Shown in pieces: positions 9,680 through 18,607 of a DNA stretch of 64,000 bases (within the stretch, counting starts at the first letter, position 1; every line of letters starts with the position of its first letter). The notes under the pieces are model-generated. The model was not told the origin of the DNA. It saw only the letters and a list, made by a program, of their open reading frames with translations, and did no database searches. Source of the DNA: Spirochaetota bacterium (GTDB lineage Bacteria; Spirochaetota; UBA4802; UBA5550); the NCBI GenBank assembly GCA_017999915.1, contig JAGNKX010000017.1, forward strand, positions 1 through 64,000, read 5' to 3'. Position numbers and translations under genes: made by a program.

Positions 9680-9704
9680 TCGCAAAACATTATGCGACAA
9701 AATG

Positions 9705-9724
9705 CCCCGCAGCTTGCTGCGGGG
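9705..9724. terminator. Bidirectional intrinsic terminator
   Basis: Stem CCCCGCAGC (9705-9713) pairs perfectly with GCTGCGGGG (9716-9724) around a two-base loop. An A-rich run lies to the left (ACAAAAT) and a T-rich run (TATTTTATT) to the right. It lies between convergent fabD and plsY, so it can end transcripts from both sides. Confidence 0.85.
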
Positions 9725-9732
9725 TATTTTAT

Positions 9733-10332
9733 TCAACCCTCGTCCCTGTCGGGGGGCTCCTCCTTTTTTGCCCTCTCCATCATTTCCATTATGTTTTTCC
9801 GGTGATTGAAGACAATGAAAAGCGCCGTGACGATAGAACCAACCGCCGCAACCGCGCTGTAGTCGCAGGCGGCTATGGTTCCCAGGGCCAGCACGGCGAT
9901 CATGGCAAAGGAGGCCACGAAGGGCAGTCTCTTCACAAGGTAGACCAGGACCCAGGCAATGGCGGACACGACCGCCCCGGCCGGTGTAACCACCGCGGTG
10001 AATCCCAGGTAGTTGGCCACGCCCTTGCCCCCGCGGAACCGGTGGAAACAGGGATAGGTGTTCCCGGCCACGAGGGCAAGTCCCGCCCAGGGGACCTGTA
10101 CCGGCGAAAGGATCCATGTCGCGATAAGGGCCACGGCCACGGCCCTGCCGATGTCGAGGAGGAGCACCGCCGCGGCCCACACCGGCCCCGCCAGGCGGTA
10201 CACGTTGGTCACGCCGGCGTTGCCGCTGTAGCTTTTACGCGGGTCCCCCTTGCCCAGGAAACGGAACAGCAGGATGGAAAAATTAACCGACCCGGCCAGG
10301 TAGGACAGCATCATTATAAAAATTAGTTTCAT
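9733..10332 (-). CDS. plsY: Glycerol-3-phosphate acyltransferase PlsY
   Basis: Membrane enzyme of 199 residues that transfers an acyl group from acyl phosphate to glycerol-3-phosphate, the first step of phospholipid synthesis. Five or so membrane segments are visible. The family motifs are SGNAGVTNVYRLAG near the N terminus (normally SGNxGATN) and FRGGKGVA in the middle, which bind substrate phosphate. It converges on fabD. Its position inside an acyl-chain cluster may be coincidence, or it may feed cluster-made chains into phospholipid. The C-terminal tail KKEEPPDRDEG is charged and probably cytoplasmic. Confidence 0.85.
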   Translation of the reverse strand: MKLIFIMMLSYLAGSVNFSILLFRFLGKGDPRKSYSGNAGVTNVYRLAGPVWAAAVLLLDIGRAVAVALIATWILSPVQVPWAGLALVAGNTYPCFHRFRGGKGVANYLGFTAVVTPAGAVVSAIAWVLVYLVKRLPFVASFAMIAVLALGTIAACDYSAVAAVGSIVTALFIVFNHRKNIMEMMERAKKEEPPDRDEG

Positions 10333-10559
10333 TGCCCGGCGTTATATTATTTCAGAGTATGTACGCTGCTATACCGAATAAACGCATTAACACCGGTCCC
10401 TCAATTTATCAAACAAAATTAACTGGATGGAAAAAATTTTGTCATTTTCCCGTTTTTCCGGATACGAAATAGAAGTGGTGCATAAATAATATTGATAATG
10501 TTGTTCACGGTTCAATATTCCATCATCACATGTATTTATAACAATTCAGGAGGGTATTA

Positions 10560-11138
10560 ATGAAGAGGTTTGTTGTATTTATTATTATTGGTTTATTGGC
10601 TGCCGGATGCAGGTCCTTTGATGTCATAGTCAAGGATGATCCTTTCAAGGGAAGTACCATTGTTACCGCCGACATGTGGCACAAGGTGACTGATGCTAAG
10701 ATAGATAACCGCCGTGCGTTATATAAAAAAGAAATCGTTAGGGGCAAAGTTTCAAATCCAACGGTGAGTTTTGAATTTGGAGCTCAGATCATTCCAATAA
10801 TTGGATATCAGGGCGCGCCCCTTGGAAACGATGTCTATATACTATGCGATGCCAAAAACTTCATGGTTAAATTAATCGATAACAATAAGGTTATGCAAAC
10901 ACAAATCGGATCAGGTCAAAGCATAAATGTGCAAATGACCAATATATGCACATTAACCGGCAGAATAACGTTAACCCCGGATATTCAAAAGGCGATCCAA
11001 AATCGTCAGAATTATCAGATCCGTTTTAACATAGGCAATGACAACCTTACACTAAAAGCAACACCGGCTCAGCTGGATGCTGTAAAGAAGTTTATTGCAA
11101 CAAATACGCCCGATGCGGGTAAAAAAGAAATAAAGTAA
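10560..11138 (+). CDS. Lipoprotein of unknown function
   Basis: Secreted lipoprotein of 192 residues. The signal sequence ends in the lipobox LAAGC, with Cys17 as the lipidation site. The start is well set: AGGAGGG lies 5-6 bases before the ATG. The mature part is rich in beta-strand-like stretches (VSFEFGAQIIPIIGY, then IRFNIGNDNLTL). I did not recognise the family. Codon use is clearly AT-richer than in the neighbours, as is the 227-base upstream gap, so this gene may have a different origin or expression class. A repeat-like inverted structure follows it. Confidence 0.7.
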   Translation: MKRFVVFIIIGLLAAGCRSFDVIVKDDPFKGSTIVTADMWHKVTDAKIDNRRALYKKEIVRGKVSNPTVSFEFGAQIIPIIGYQGAPLGNDVYILCDAKNFMVKLIDNNKVMQTQIGSGQSINVQMTNICTLTGRITLTPDIQKAIQNRQNYQIRFNIGNDNLTLKATPAQLDAVKKFIATNTPDAGKKEIK

Positions 11139-11148
11139 ACAAGTAGAG

Positions 11149-11250
11149 TTGTTGCAAATCTGAATCTTTTAATCGGGGTTAAGGGGCGAAGCCCCTTACA
11201 AGCCCCCCGCAGGGGCTATCCTGCGAGCGCGAGACGCAGTTTTGCAACAA
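11149..11250. repeat. Inverted-repeat unit with nested GC hairpins
   Basis: TTGTTGCAAA (11149-11158) and its exact complement TTTGCAACAA (11241-11250) enclose about 100 bases. Inside are two hairpins: TAAGGGGC-GAA-GCCCCTTA (11180-11198) and AGCCCC/GGGGCT (11201-11217). It follows the AT-rich lipoprotein gene and could act as its terminator. The layered design also looks like a small non-coding mobile repeat (MITE-like). No coding potential was found in it. Confidence 0.55.
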
Positions 11251-11297
11251 GTCTCGTCATTATGATATGAGATAATGACATATTGATCAAATTTGCA

Positions 11298-12800
11298 TTA
11301 TTCAAGCACAATCAGCGTCACCAGATGGCCCTCCACCCTTGCATGTAGGGCCTCATATTTTTTACCTTCGATTCTGATAAGGCTGGATTTCTCTCCAATG
11401 GCTGTTACCGCCGACTTGCCCCAGGTCTCCGTCAGGTGCAGTCCCGTCGCCTTGGACAGGGCCTCCTTGGCGGACCATACCCTGATGGACGCCTCCATTT
11501 CGCCCAGGGGATGGCCTTTGACCAGGGAGATTTCCTCTTCGTTCATATAGTGGCCCTGGCCCTTGAGCACCCTCGGGGTGATCTCCTCCACGTCTATGCC
11601 GATGGGGTTTTCCGACACCGCTGCGATGGCGAAGCGCGAATCGTGGGAGGCGGTGCAGCAAATTTCTTCGCCGCTCCCTGTCAGGGGACACCGGGGCCTT
11701 CCGTCGGAGTGGATCGTATTGATCTCCTCCGGCGCGGTAGCCATGTCATTGCCGGATTGTCTCCGGGAGAGCCGTTTCAGGGCCAGGCGGGCGGAGCAGA
11801 AGGTGAGGCGCCTCTTTTCCCGCATGGAAGCGGAGCGCTTAAGCTCCGGGCCGGAAAAGATCTTTTCGCAGGGAGCGGTGATCGTATCGAGCTCTATGAG
11901 GGCCATGTCTGTGCAGCGGCCGCGGATTTCCGACAGGGGATCCCCTGTGCCCTCGCCGATCCACTGCGGCGGAAGCAGAGTGCCGCCGCTCACGTCCCTC
12001 ATCTGGAGGCCCCGGACTTCCTCGCATAATATGCCGCCATTGTCGTATATCCAGAGGTCGTATACCAGAAGGTCTTTGTTTGTTGAGCGGGGGAGAACCC
12101 TGCAGATATAGGTTTCGCCGGCCCTGGTTATGGAATGAATGATCCTCGCGTCAAGACGGACCGGGAATCCCACGATGCCCCGGTACCTCTGGCCCCACAC
12201 GCAGGCGCCGTGGAAGGACGCGTCCAGGGGAAAGGGAGAGCCCAGGGGCTCGGACGGGGCATCGGCGGAGCCGCCGCTGACCAGGGCAATGGCTCCCTCC
12301 TCCGACAGGTGGAGCGATTCGATGTTCTGATAGGCGGACTTGAACGGCACCAGCTCGGAGTAGATCCGCTCTTTTTCAGGATGGAGGCATATACCTTCCA
12401 GGCCGAGGACCAGGTCAATGGGCTCGGCTGCCCCGGCCGGATAATGCCCCGGAAAGGAGAGGGAAACGTGGCTCACGGCCCGGGTGATGGATGTTGTTCC
12501 CTGCTTCCGTACCGTGACGAGCCTTGACCGCACGACGCCGCCTTCGGATTCGATTTCGTTAAAGGCCTCGACCATGGTCATGGCGGGGTCGATGTAAAGG
12601 AACTTGCTGAAATCGGCCCCGGTGATGATGTTCACGTCCAGGCCCGGCACCGCGGAACGAGCGGAATCCGCCAGGACCCGCATCGCCTCCACGGCGGGAA
12701 AAACGGCCCTGCCGTTGAACAGGTGGTCGCGGAGGTAATCGGCCACCGGCAGCGACAGGGGGAGCCGTGAAGGGCCTTTTATTTTGGAAAGCTCTTCCAT
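11298..12800 (-). CDS. Fusion of PKS-type dehydratase and 4'-phosphopantetheinyl transferase
   Basis: Two-part enzyme of 500 residues. Residues ~12-275 form a double hot-dog fold of the polyketide dehydratase type: the first half has the catalytic pattern HLFNGRAVFP (His26, Pro35) and the second half has LDASFHGA (Asp193). Residues ~320-500 are a Sfp-type PPTase that installs phosphopantetheine on ACPs, with the Mg-binding GIDVEEI (401-407) and WSAKEALSK (442-450). The frame is open well upstream, but the ATG at 12800 precedes the dehydratase and overlaps the thioesterase gene by only 22 bases. The fusion would join carrier-protein activation to chain dehydration. I have moderate confidence that the dehydratase half is active. 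Confidence 0.85.
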   Translation of the reverse strand: MEELSKIKGPSRLPLSLPVADYLRDHLFNGRAVFPAVEAMRVLADSARSAVPGLDVNIITGADFSKFLYIDPAMTMVEAFNEIESEGGVVRSRLVTVRKQGTTSITRAVSHVSLSFPGHYPAGAAEPIDLVLGLEGICLHPEKERIYSELVPFKSAYQNIESLHLSEEGAIALVSGGSADAPSEPLGSPFPLDASFHGACVWGQRYRGIVGFPVRLDARIIHSITRAGETYICRVLPRSTNKDLLVYDLWIYDNGGILCEEVRGLQMRDVSGGTLLPPQWIGEGTGDPLSEIRGRCTDMALIELDTITAPCEKIFSGPELKRSASMREKRRLTFCSARLALKRLSRRQSGNDMATAPEEINTIHSDGRPRCPLTGSGEEICCTASHDSRFAIAAVSENPIGIDVEEITPRVLKGQGHYMNEEEISLVKGHPLGEMEASIRVWSAKEALSKATGLHLTETWGKSAVTAIGEKSSLIRIEGKKYEALHARVEGHLVTLIVLE

Positions 12801-13258
12801 AGGTGGACTGTCTTCGGGTCGACCGCCACGGGCCTCCCCGCCTTGTTCAGGGCGCAGTGCTGTGTAAAGCCCCGGCAGACGAGCTCGTTGGTCTCGGCCA
12901 GGGTGATGAGGTAGTCGAACTTCAGCTTGACCCGCTCGAGCTCGATGGGACGGGTATGGACCCACATGAGATCGTCGTAGTAGAGGGGCCGGTAGAAGGT
13001 GATGCCCAGGTCGATGATGGGGTAGACAAAGCCGCTATCCTCGATCTCCCGGTAGGGGTAGGCGGTGTCGCGCATGAGCGAGGCCCTGCCGAGCTCAAAG
13101 TAGCGCAGGTAGTTTGAATGGTACACCACGTCTGAGCGATCCGTGTCGGCATAGAGGGTCCGGTGCTGGCAGCGGTGCCACACCAGTCCGCTGTTCCTGT
13201 CGCGGACGAAGCGGCCGTCGCCGTCGAACTGTTCAGGCAGAAATGGCTTCGGCTTCAC
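12779..13258 (-). CDS. Acyl-CoA/ACP thioesterase, 4HBT family
   Basis: Hot-dog thioesterase of 159 residues that would release or edit acyl chains. The YbgC/FadM-like active-site segment is LYADTDRSDVVYHSNYLRY, with Asp40 the likely catalytic residue. The following strand pattern (FYRPLYYDDLMWVHT) is typical. The family is usually 130-150 residues; this one carries an N-terminal extension of ~30. One base separates its start from the ketosynthase stop, and its end overlaps the dehydratase-PPTase start, so the three form a tight operon. Aryl-polyene loci also carry a thioesterase of this type. Confidence 0.85.
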   Translation of the reverse strand: MKPKPFLPEQFDGDGRFVRDRNSGLVWHRCQHRTLYADTDRSDVVYHSNYLRYFELGRASLMRDTAYPYREIEDSGFVYPIIDLGITFYRPLYYDDLMWVHTRPIELERVKLKFDYLITLAETNELVCRGFTQHCALNKAGRPVAVDPKTVHLWKSFPK

Positions 13259-13259
13259 G

Positions 13260-14525
13260 CTATACCCCCCTGAATACGACGCAGCAGTTGGTTCCGCCGA
13301 AGCCGAAGGAGTTGGACATGATGAGGTCGTGATTCTGCTTCCGCGCCTCGTTGGGGACCACGTCGACGCCGTCCATTTCCGGGTCCGGGACGTGGTTCAC
13401 CGTGGGAAGGATGATGCCGCGCCGCATACCCTCTATGGCGAAGGAGGCCTCGATGGCGGCGGCGCCGCCCAGGGTGTGGCCGATCTGCGACTTGTTGGAG
13501 GACACGGGCATCTTCTCCAGGTGCGCGCCGAAGACTTCTCTCAGGCACTGGACCTCCGTGATGTCGCCCTTCGGCGTCGACGTGCCGTGGGCGTTGACGT
13601 ACTGTATGTCCCTGGTCTCCAGGCCGGCGTCATCGATGGCCATGCGGATGCATCGCACGATGGTATCCTTGTTGGGCCGCGTGATGTGGTGCGCGTCGGA
13701 GTTCCACCCGATCCCCAGGACCTCGGCCTTGGGCGTAAAGCCGTAATGGGCTATCATGTCGTCGGCTGCCAGGACGAGAATACCGGCGCCCTCAGACAGG
13801 ACGAAGCCCTTGCGGTCCGCGCTGAAGGGCCGGGACGCCTGGGTCGGGTCATCATGGGCCCGGTCGCCGGCCTTGATCTTTATGGTGGCGTTCATGTTCT
13901 CGAAACCGTGGATGATCTCCGGAATGATGCAGGTGTCGACGCCGCCGGCCAGGACGAAATCCACATCGCCGTCCCGTATCATGCGGGACCCGATGCCGAT
14001 GGCGTAGTTGCCGGAGGCGCAGGCCCCCTCGGGAGAGAAGATGGGCCCGGTGAATCCCAGGAGCATCCCGGCCTTTCCGGAGGGGAGGTTCGCACACAGG
14101 TTCGGCAGGAGGTAGGGGCTCACCTTCAGCGGCCCGTGATTCACGTAGTTTTCCATGGCCACGCGATAGGCGTCGGAGCCGTTCAGGGCCGAGCCGATGA
14201 GGCAGGCGGTGCGGGGCCCGGTTTCAGCGTTGATCTCCAGCCGGGCGTGGCGGATCGCCTCCTGGCACACGGCCATGGTGAGGATTACGAAGTCTGCGTT
14301 CCAGTTATATATCTCTTTTTCATCGGTGAAATCGAGGGACCGGGGGTCCCAGTCCGGGATCTCTCCGACGACATTGCACGCGGTCTGGACATGGCACCTG
14401 GTCACATGCCTGAAGCCGGCCTCGCCGCGGACGGCCCGCTCCCAGGACGATTCAAAGGTGCTCCCCAGGGGAGTCGCCGCCCCGTACCCTATGACAAAGA
14501 CTCGTCTGTTCTTTGGCGCTTTCAT
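13260..14525 (-). CDS. Beta-ketoacyl-ACP synthase (KS1)
   Basis: Condensing enzyme of 421 residues, FabF-like in length. The triad is complete: Cys169 in EGACASGN, His313 in NAHGTST and His350 in KSQIGHTLGG. The C-terminal loop SNSFGFGGTN is typical of KAS I/II. It heads the operon KS1, thioesterase, dehydratase-PPTase. An N-terminal variation (AATPLGSTFESSW) matches the usual G-SPLG loop. It stands without an adjacent Cys-less partner, so it probably elongates alone or serves a distinct chain-length step. It is one of four catalytically complete ketosynthases in the window. Confidence 0.92.
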   Translation of the reverse strand: MKAPKNRRVFVIGYGAATPLGSTFESSWERAVRGEAGFRHVTRCHVQTACNVVGEIPDWDPRSLDFTDEKEIYNWNADFVILTMAVCQEAIRHARLEINAETGPRTACLIGSALNGSDAYRVAMENYVNHGPLKVSPYLLPNLCANLPSGKAGMLLGFTGPIFSPEGACASGNYAIGIGSRMIRDGDVDFVLAGGVDTCIIPEIIHGFENMNATIKIKAGDRAHDDPTQASRPFSADRKGFVLSEGAGILVLAADDMIAHYGFTPKAEVLGIGWNSDAHHITRPNKDTIVRCIRMAIDDAGLETRDIQYVNAHGTSTPKGDITEVQCLREVFGAHLEKMPVSSNKSQIGHTLGGAAAIEASFAIEGMRRGIILPTVNHVPDPEMDGVDVVPNEARKQNHDLIMSNSFGFGGTNCCVVFRGV

Positions 14526-14648
14526 GTTCTCGTCTTGTATAACCTGCCGGTCATTCCTTCAATGCCAGTCATTTAAAAAAACATGCCATTAATAGGAAAT
14601 GGGGGGATATTTAACAACCAAAATTTATAATCGCTATTCCTGCCGGGC

Positions 14649-15497
14649 TCACTCGATATTGTCGGAGCGGATCGTTTTTTTCAGCACCGCGATTTCGGCG
14701 TCAAGATTGATGAGATCTCGCTCCATTATCTTTCCGAGGATGTTCTTGAACGCGGGCGCCATGTCCGAGATGGCTGATTCGGCTGCGCGCAGGCGTGCGT
14801 CCACAGCGGGCGCGCCCTCCCTTTTTAAAAGCTCCAGATAACCGTCCACGATGCTCAGGGCGGCGTCAAGGTAATACACGGCAAAGGCCCTCGCCGAAGC
14901 GCTCGATGCGGGATGCTCCGCGAGGTAGTCCAGTATCGCGTCGGCGGCGTCCGCCATTTCATCGATGCGTGCGCGGATGGTTTCATTCGCCGCCCGGCAG
15001 GCCATGGCGCGGATCCGGGCCGCCTTTCTGCGGGCCTCTTCCGTGCGTGCGGGCCGGGTTGATCCGTCCGTCGGCATGCCTTCGCCGTATCGCACGGCTT
15101 CCTTGAAACGGTCCATCTGGAGGTCGAACCGTTGCTGCCATTCGGCCCGCTCCCTTTCCCTGAGCGAAGCAAGGGCTTCCTGTATCTTTCGCTTCCTGTC
15201 ATCAATGAAGGCGTTCAGGGAGGCTACTGCTTCGGCGTGGGAGACACGGGCGGCGGCAAGCTGCTCTTCGGCCCTGCGCAGGGAGGAGCCCGATATGCCG
15301 TCCCCTGCGCGGATTTCCCCGCATTCGGCCTCGATCTCCCGCATGCGCTCCCTGATGCCGGCCGCCGCCGCTGCCCGCCTAGGGACGGTTTCATTGAGTT
15401 CCCTCAGAAGGCGCTCAATGATGCGGGCGGGCCCGCGCGGGCCATCACCGCGGCGGTCCATGAAGGATCGCACGACACGGGCAAAACGTTCTAGCAT
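14649..15497 (-). CDS. Coiled-coil protein, possibly PspA-like
   Basis: Almost wholly helical protein of 282 residues, with long heptad-like stretches rich in Glu, Arg and Ala (about 20-170). The opening LERFARVVRSFMDRR and RIIERLLRELNETVPRRAAAA are reminiscent of PspA/IM30 membrane-stress proteins, but I cannot assign the family. No signal peptide or membrane segment. It is the last gene of the NfeD, SPFH, SPFH set, 30 bases after the second SPFH gene. This neighbourhood favours a membrane-organising partner of the SPFH proteins. That role is inference. Confidence 0.65.
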   Translation of the reverse strand: MLERFARVVRSFMDRRGDGPRGPARIIERLLRELNETVPRRAAAAAGIRERMREIEAECGEIRAGDGISGSSLRRAEEQLAAARVSHAEAVASLNAFIDDRKRKIQEALASLRERERAEWQQRFDLQMDRFKEAVRYGEGMPTDGSTRPARTEEARRKAARIRAMACRAANETIRARIDEMADAADAILDYLAEHPASSASARAFAVYYLDAALSIVDGYLELLKREGAPAVDARLRAAESAISDMAPAFKNILGKIMERDLINLDAEIAVLKKTIRSDNIE

Positions 15498-15527
15498 GAG
15501 CTGTCCCCCGGGGAGCGGAGCCGGCCG

Positions 15528-16457
15528 CTATTTGCCGAATTCGGAACCGGAGGTGAAAAGCCCGAGGGAAGCCAGGAGGCCGTTCAGGTTCGTCAGGTCC
15601 GCCGGCAGAAGCACCGTTGTTTCCGGACGCGCCCCTCGACCCAGCGTATCCATATACTGTCCGGCGAGCTGGAGTTGCACGGCGTCGGAGCCGCCGGGCC
15701 TGCTCGCGGCGGCGGCTATCTTCTCGATCGCCTCGGCCGTGGCTGATGCCAGTGACTCTATCTCCTTCGCGCGTCCCTCGGCCTCGTTTATGCGTCTTTG
15801 CATTTCACCCTCGGAGGTGTTCACGAGCTCCGCCTTTAATCCCTCCGACTTGCTGATGCGGCTCCCCTTTTCGCCTTCCGCCTTGGCTATCATGGCCCGG
15901 CGCTCGCGCTCGGCGCTCATCTGCTGCTCCATCGCCTTCTTCACCGATTCGGGCGGCACGATGTTTTTAACCTCGTAGCGGTGGACCTTGATCCCCCAGT
16001 GCTCGCTGGTTTTGAGAAGCACGTCGAGGATCTTCTCGTTGATGAGATCACGCTCTTCGAAGGTGGTGTCCAGCTGCAGTATGCCGATCACCGAGCGGAC
16101 GGTGGTCTGGGCGAGCTGGATGGCGCCCAGGCGGTAGTCGGTGATGCCGTAGCTCGCCCGTTCGGCGTTTACAACGCTGATATAGAGCACGCCGTCGACC
16201 TCGACCTTGACGTTGTCCTTGGTGAAGCACTCCTGCGGGGGCACGTTGATGGTCTCTTCGCGGAGGTCCTGGATGTAGGTCACCTTGTCGAGAAAGGGCA
16301 CGAGGGCGTGAAATCCCGGCTTCAAGGTCTTGCTGTATTTGCCCAGGCGCTCGACGATGTATTCCATCCGCTGCGGCACTATCCGAATAGATCGGATAAA
16401 TTTGAAGGCTATTATCAAACCGATGATCGTCCATATTATCAGATTAAACCAGAACAT
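15528..16457 (-). CDS. SPFH/band-7 membrane protein (2), QmcA-like
   Basis: Stomatin-family scaffold protein of 309 residues. One N-terminal membrane helix (LIIWTIIGLIIAF) is followed by the SPFH domain (IVERLGKYSKTLKPGFHALVPF, then VDGVLYISVVNAERASYGI) and a charged helical region (EGEMQRRINEAEGRAKEI) that drives oligomer formation in the family. It follows the first SPFH gene by 9 bases. The two are clear paralogues and may form mixed rings. Together with NfeD they are thought to organise membrane microdomains or protease access. Confidence 0.88.
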   Translation of the reverse strand: MFWFNLIIWTIIGLIIAFKFIRSIRIVPQRMEYIVERLGKYSKTLKPGFHALVPFLDKVTYIQDLREETINVPPQECFTKDNVKVEVDGVLYISVVNAERASYGITDYRLGAIQLAQTTVRSVIGILQLDTTFEERDLINEKILDVLLKTSEHWGIKVHRYEVKNIVPPESVKKAMEQQMSAERERRAMIAKAEGEKGSRISKSEGLKAELVNTSEGEMQRRINEAEGRAKEIESLASATAEAIEKIAAAASRPGGSDAVQLQLAGQYMDTLGRGARPETTVLLPADLTNLNGLLASLGLFTSGSEFGK

Positions 16458-16466
16458 AAGGCCCTC

Positions 16467-17417
16467 CTATTTGTTCTTTGTTGCGACGGACGGATCAGTG
16501 GGAACTGCCCCCGCCATGCCGGCGCTTACCCGGCCCAGACCCTCGAAAAAGCCCTTGATGTTGGCAAGCCCCTCGGGCACCACGGTGAGGCGGGATTTTT
16601 CCAGTATCTTCCCCATTTCAGCGAGGAATTGCTCGATCATGCGCATCCGCAACGCCGCCTGCCCCCCCGGCTTCTGGATGGCGTCCGCGATGCGGGTGAT
16701 GCCTCCGGCCGCGGCGTCTGAAATGAGCTGTATCTCGCGGGCCCGGCCGGTGGCCTCGTTGATGCGCTGCTGGCGCTTCCCCTCGGACACGTTGATGGTC
16801 TCCTGCTTGACCCCTTCGGAGACCAGCACGTCGGACTCCTTCATGCCGGTGGCGATGGTTATGGCCGCGCGCTTCTGGCGCTCCGCCTCCATCTGTTTTT
16901 CCATCGTGTCCATCATGTGCTGGGACGGCGTTATGTTCCTGATCTCGTAGCGGATGAATTTGATCCCCCAGGGGCCGGAGGCCTTGTCGATCTCGCGCAC
17001 GATGCTCTCGTTGATGCGCTCGCGCTCCGAAAAGGTGTCGTCCAGGTCGAGCTTCCCGATCTCGGAGCGCATGGTGGTTTGGGCCAGGCTTATGGACGCG
17101 TCGTAGTAGTTGCCGATGCCGTAGCTCGCCTTCTCCGGGTCCATGACCTTCAGGTAGACGATTCCATCGACCTCGACCTGGACGTTGTCGCGGGTGATGC
17201 ACGACTGGCTGGGTATATCCAGGACCTGTTCGCGCATCTCGTGGCGGTAGGCGACACGGTCGATGAAGGGAACCAGCACGTGAAAGCCGGGATCAAGGCG
17301 CTTCTTGAACTTGCCCAGCCGCTCCAGTATCCCGGCCTCCCGCATGGGTATTATTACCATGGTTCGCCAGAGGATGAAAAGGATCACGAGCACTGCAATG
17401 GTGAATACTGTAAACAT
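16467..17417 (-). CDS. SPFH/band-7 membrane protein (1), QmcA-like
   Basis: Stomatin-family protein of 316 residues with the same layout as its downstream paralogue: N-terminal membrane helix (VFTIAVLVILFILW), SPFH domain (ILERLGKFKKRLDPGFHVLVPF, then GIVYLKVMDPEKASYGI) and a charged helix (EGKRQQRINEATGRAREI). The C-terminal tail GAVPTDPSVATKNK differs from the paralogue. It lies between NfeD and SPFH (2), the standard NfeD-SPFH pairing. Confidence 0.88.
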   Translation of the reverse strand: MFTVFTIAVLVILFILWRTMVIIPMREAGILERLGKFKKRLDPGFHVLVPFIDRVAYRHEMREQVLDIPSQSCITRDNVQVEVDGIVYLKVMDPEKASYGIGNYYDASISLAQTTMRSEIGKLDLDDTFSERERINESIVREIDKASGPWGIKFIRYEIRNITPSQHMMDTMEKQMEAERQKRAAITIATGMKESDVLVSEGVKQETINVSEGKRQQRINEATGRAREIQLISDAAAGGITRIADAIQKPGGQAALRMRMIEQFLAEMGKILEKSRLTVVPEGLANIKGFFEGLGRVSAGMAGAVPTDPSVATKNK

Positions 17418-17460
17418 GGCGGATACTACCTCCTTTTGTTATGTGGTGTGGTTCGAATGG

Positions 17461-17934
17461 CTACCGGTCTGTACGGCGCTTTTCGGGTACGGGTTCGACG
17501 ACCCATGATATGTTGTCGCGGTAAAGAATACGCGCCTTGCGTCCCTTCCTGATCTGCCCGCCGGAGGAGATGGCGGGCCAGGTGGTTCCGTTGTAGCTGA
17601 TCCTTCCCTCCGTGCCGGATTCGCTCACGGTGGCGACCACGTCGACGATCCTGCCGATGGCGTCGACGTCGTCCTCGACGAGCCGGTAGCTGCTCTCCGA
17701 AGGAAAGAGCCTGATGGCAAAGCGGCGCAGCAGGAGGACCAGGGCCAGCGACAGGACGACCCATATGACAAGGAGGGTCGTGATATCGGTGACGATGCCG
17801 GATAGCGATAGGAGCCCGGTGATGACGGCGGCCGCGCCGAAAAAAACGACGATAAGTCCGGGGACGGCCAGTTCGAGCGCCATGAGGACTCCGCCTCCGA
17901 TGAGAAAAACCCAGGTTATTGTTTCCGCATTCAT
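17461..17934 (-). CDS. NfeD-like membrane protein
   Basis: Short-form NfeD protein. About four membrane segments come first (TWVFLIGGGVLMALELAVPG and on), followed by a C-terminal OB-fold domain (VDAIGRIVDVVATVS, then ARILYRDNISWVVEP). The frame is open further upstream, but the ATG at 17934 opens straight into the first helix. NfeD partners bind SPFH proteins, and the two SPFH genes follow immediately, so this is the first gene of that operon. It lacks the ClpP-type protease domain of long NfeDs. Confidence 0.82.
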   Translation of the reverse strand: MNAETITWVFLIGGGVLMALELAVPGLIVVFFGAAAVITGLLSLSGIVTDITTLLVIWVVLSLALVLLLRRFAIRLFPSESSYRLVEDDVDAIGRIVDVVATVSESGTEGRISYNGTTWPAISSGGQIRKGRKARILYRDNISWVVEPVPEKRRTDR

Positions 17935-18152
17935 GGCTCGGGTGCACTGTGATGACGGCATTATCCGGTATCGATGGATGAGTACCGAAAATATAGGCTG
18001 TCATACCGTTGGAAAAATAGCAAGTACTTTATAGCTTATAGCGCCGGGCTGCTGTTCGGATATGGAGAATTTTTTCTTGATTAATAGTGGAATGGCTGAT
18101 TATCTAATGAAACGGGCCGTTATCCAAATCAAACACTGTAAGGAATACCATA

Positions 18153-18575
18153 ATGGAGGATGCCGTACTATTCAGCGCGCTTTATATCGGGATAGGCATT
18201 TTTTCCCTCATCCTGGGGCTCAAAGAATATCTCCGCTGGCGCTTCCTGAAACTGAGGGGAGTGAAGGCGAAGGGCGTGGCCCGGACCGTCACGGACAGCG
18301 ATGATAATGTCACCCTGACCGCTTCCTTTGTCGCCGAGGGCGGAATTTCCTACACGGTCCGCTCCAGGGGAGGCGACACGGCCTGGAAGGACCTTGACGG
18401 GAGGCAGGTCGAAATCCTTTACCTGCGCGGGAAGCCAGAGACCGCGCGACTCGTGGCGGACCTGAAACTTCGGACCGGCCTGGCCGTCTACTGGTTCGGA
18501 TTCCTCTTCGCCGGAATCGGTCTCCTGGTGCTGGTCCTGCACTATTTCGGCATCGAGGTCCTTTCGCGGGATTGA
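18153..18575 (+). CDS. DUF3592-like small membrane protein
   Basis: Protein of 140 residues with an N-terminal helix (LFSALYIGIGIFSLILGL) and a C-terminal helix (GFLFAGIGLLVLVLHYF) around a beta-rich middle domain (VKAKGVARTVTDSDDN, then VEILYLRGKPETARL). This matches the DUF3592 layout of two helices around an extracytoplasmic domain. Function unknown. A weak promoter-like pair lies upstream (TTGATT at 18077, TATCTA at 18101). It converges on the phosphoesterase gene. Confidence 0.68.
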   Translation: MEDAVLFSALYIGIGIFSLILGLKEYLRWRFLKLRGVKAKGVARTVTDSDDNVTLTASFVAEGGISYTVRSRGGDTAWKDLDGRQVEILYLRGKPETARLVADLKLRTGLAVYWFGFLFAGIGLLVLVLHYFGIEVLSRD

Positions 18576-18607
18576 ATCCGCCGGATCATTGTATCCCGGT
18601 ACGGCAG

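Noticed and set aside
13329-14576. Plus-strand frame of 415 codons over KS1
   Set aside because: It is antisense to an intact ketosynthase; its translation has low complexity and no motif. Long antisense frames are expected in GC-rich genes.
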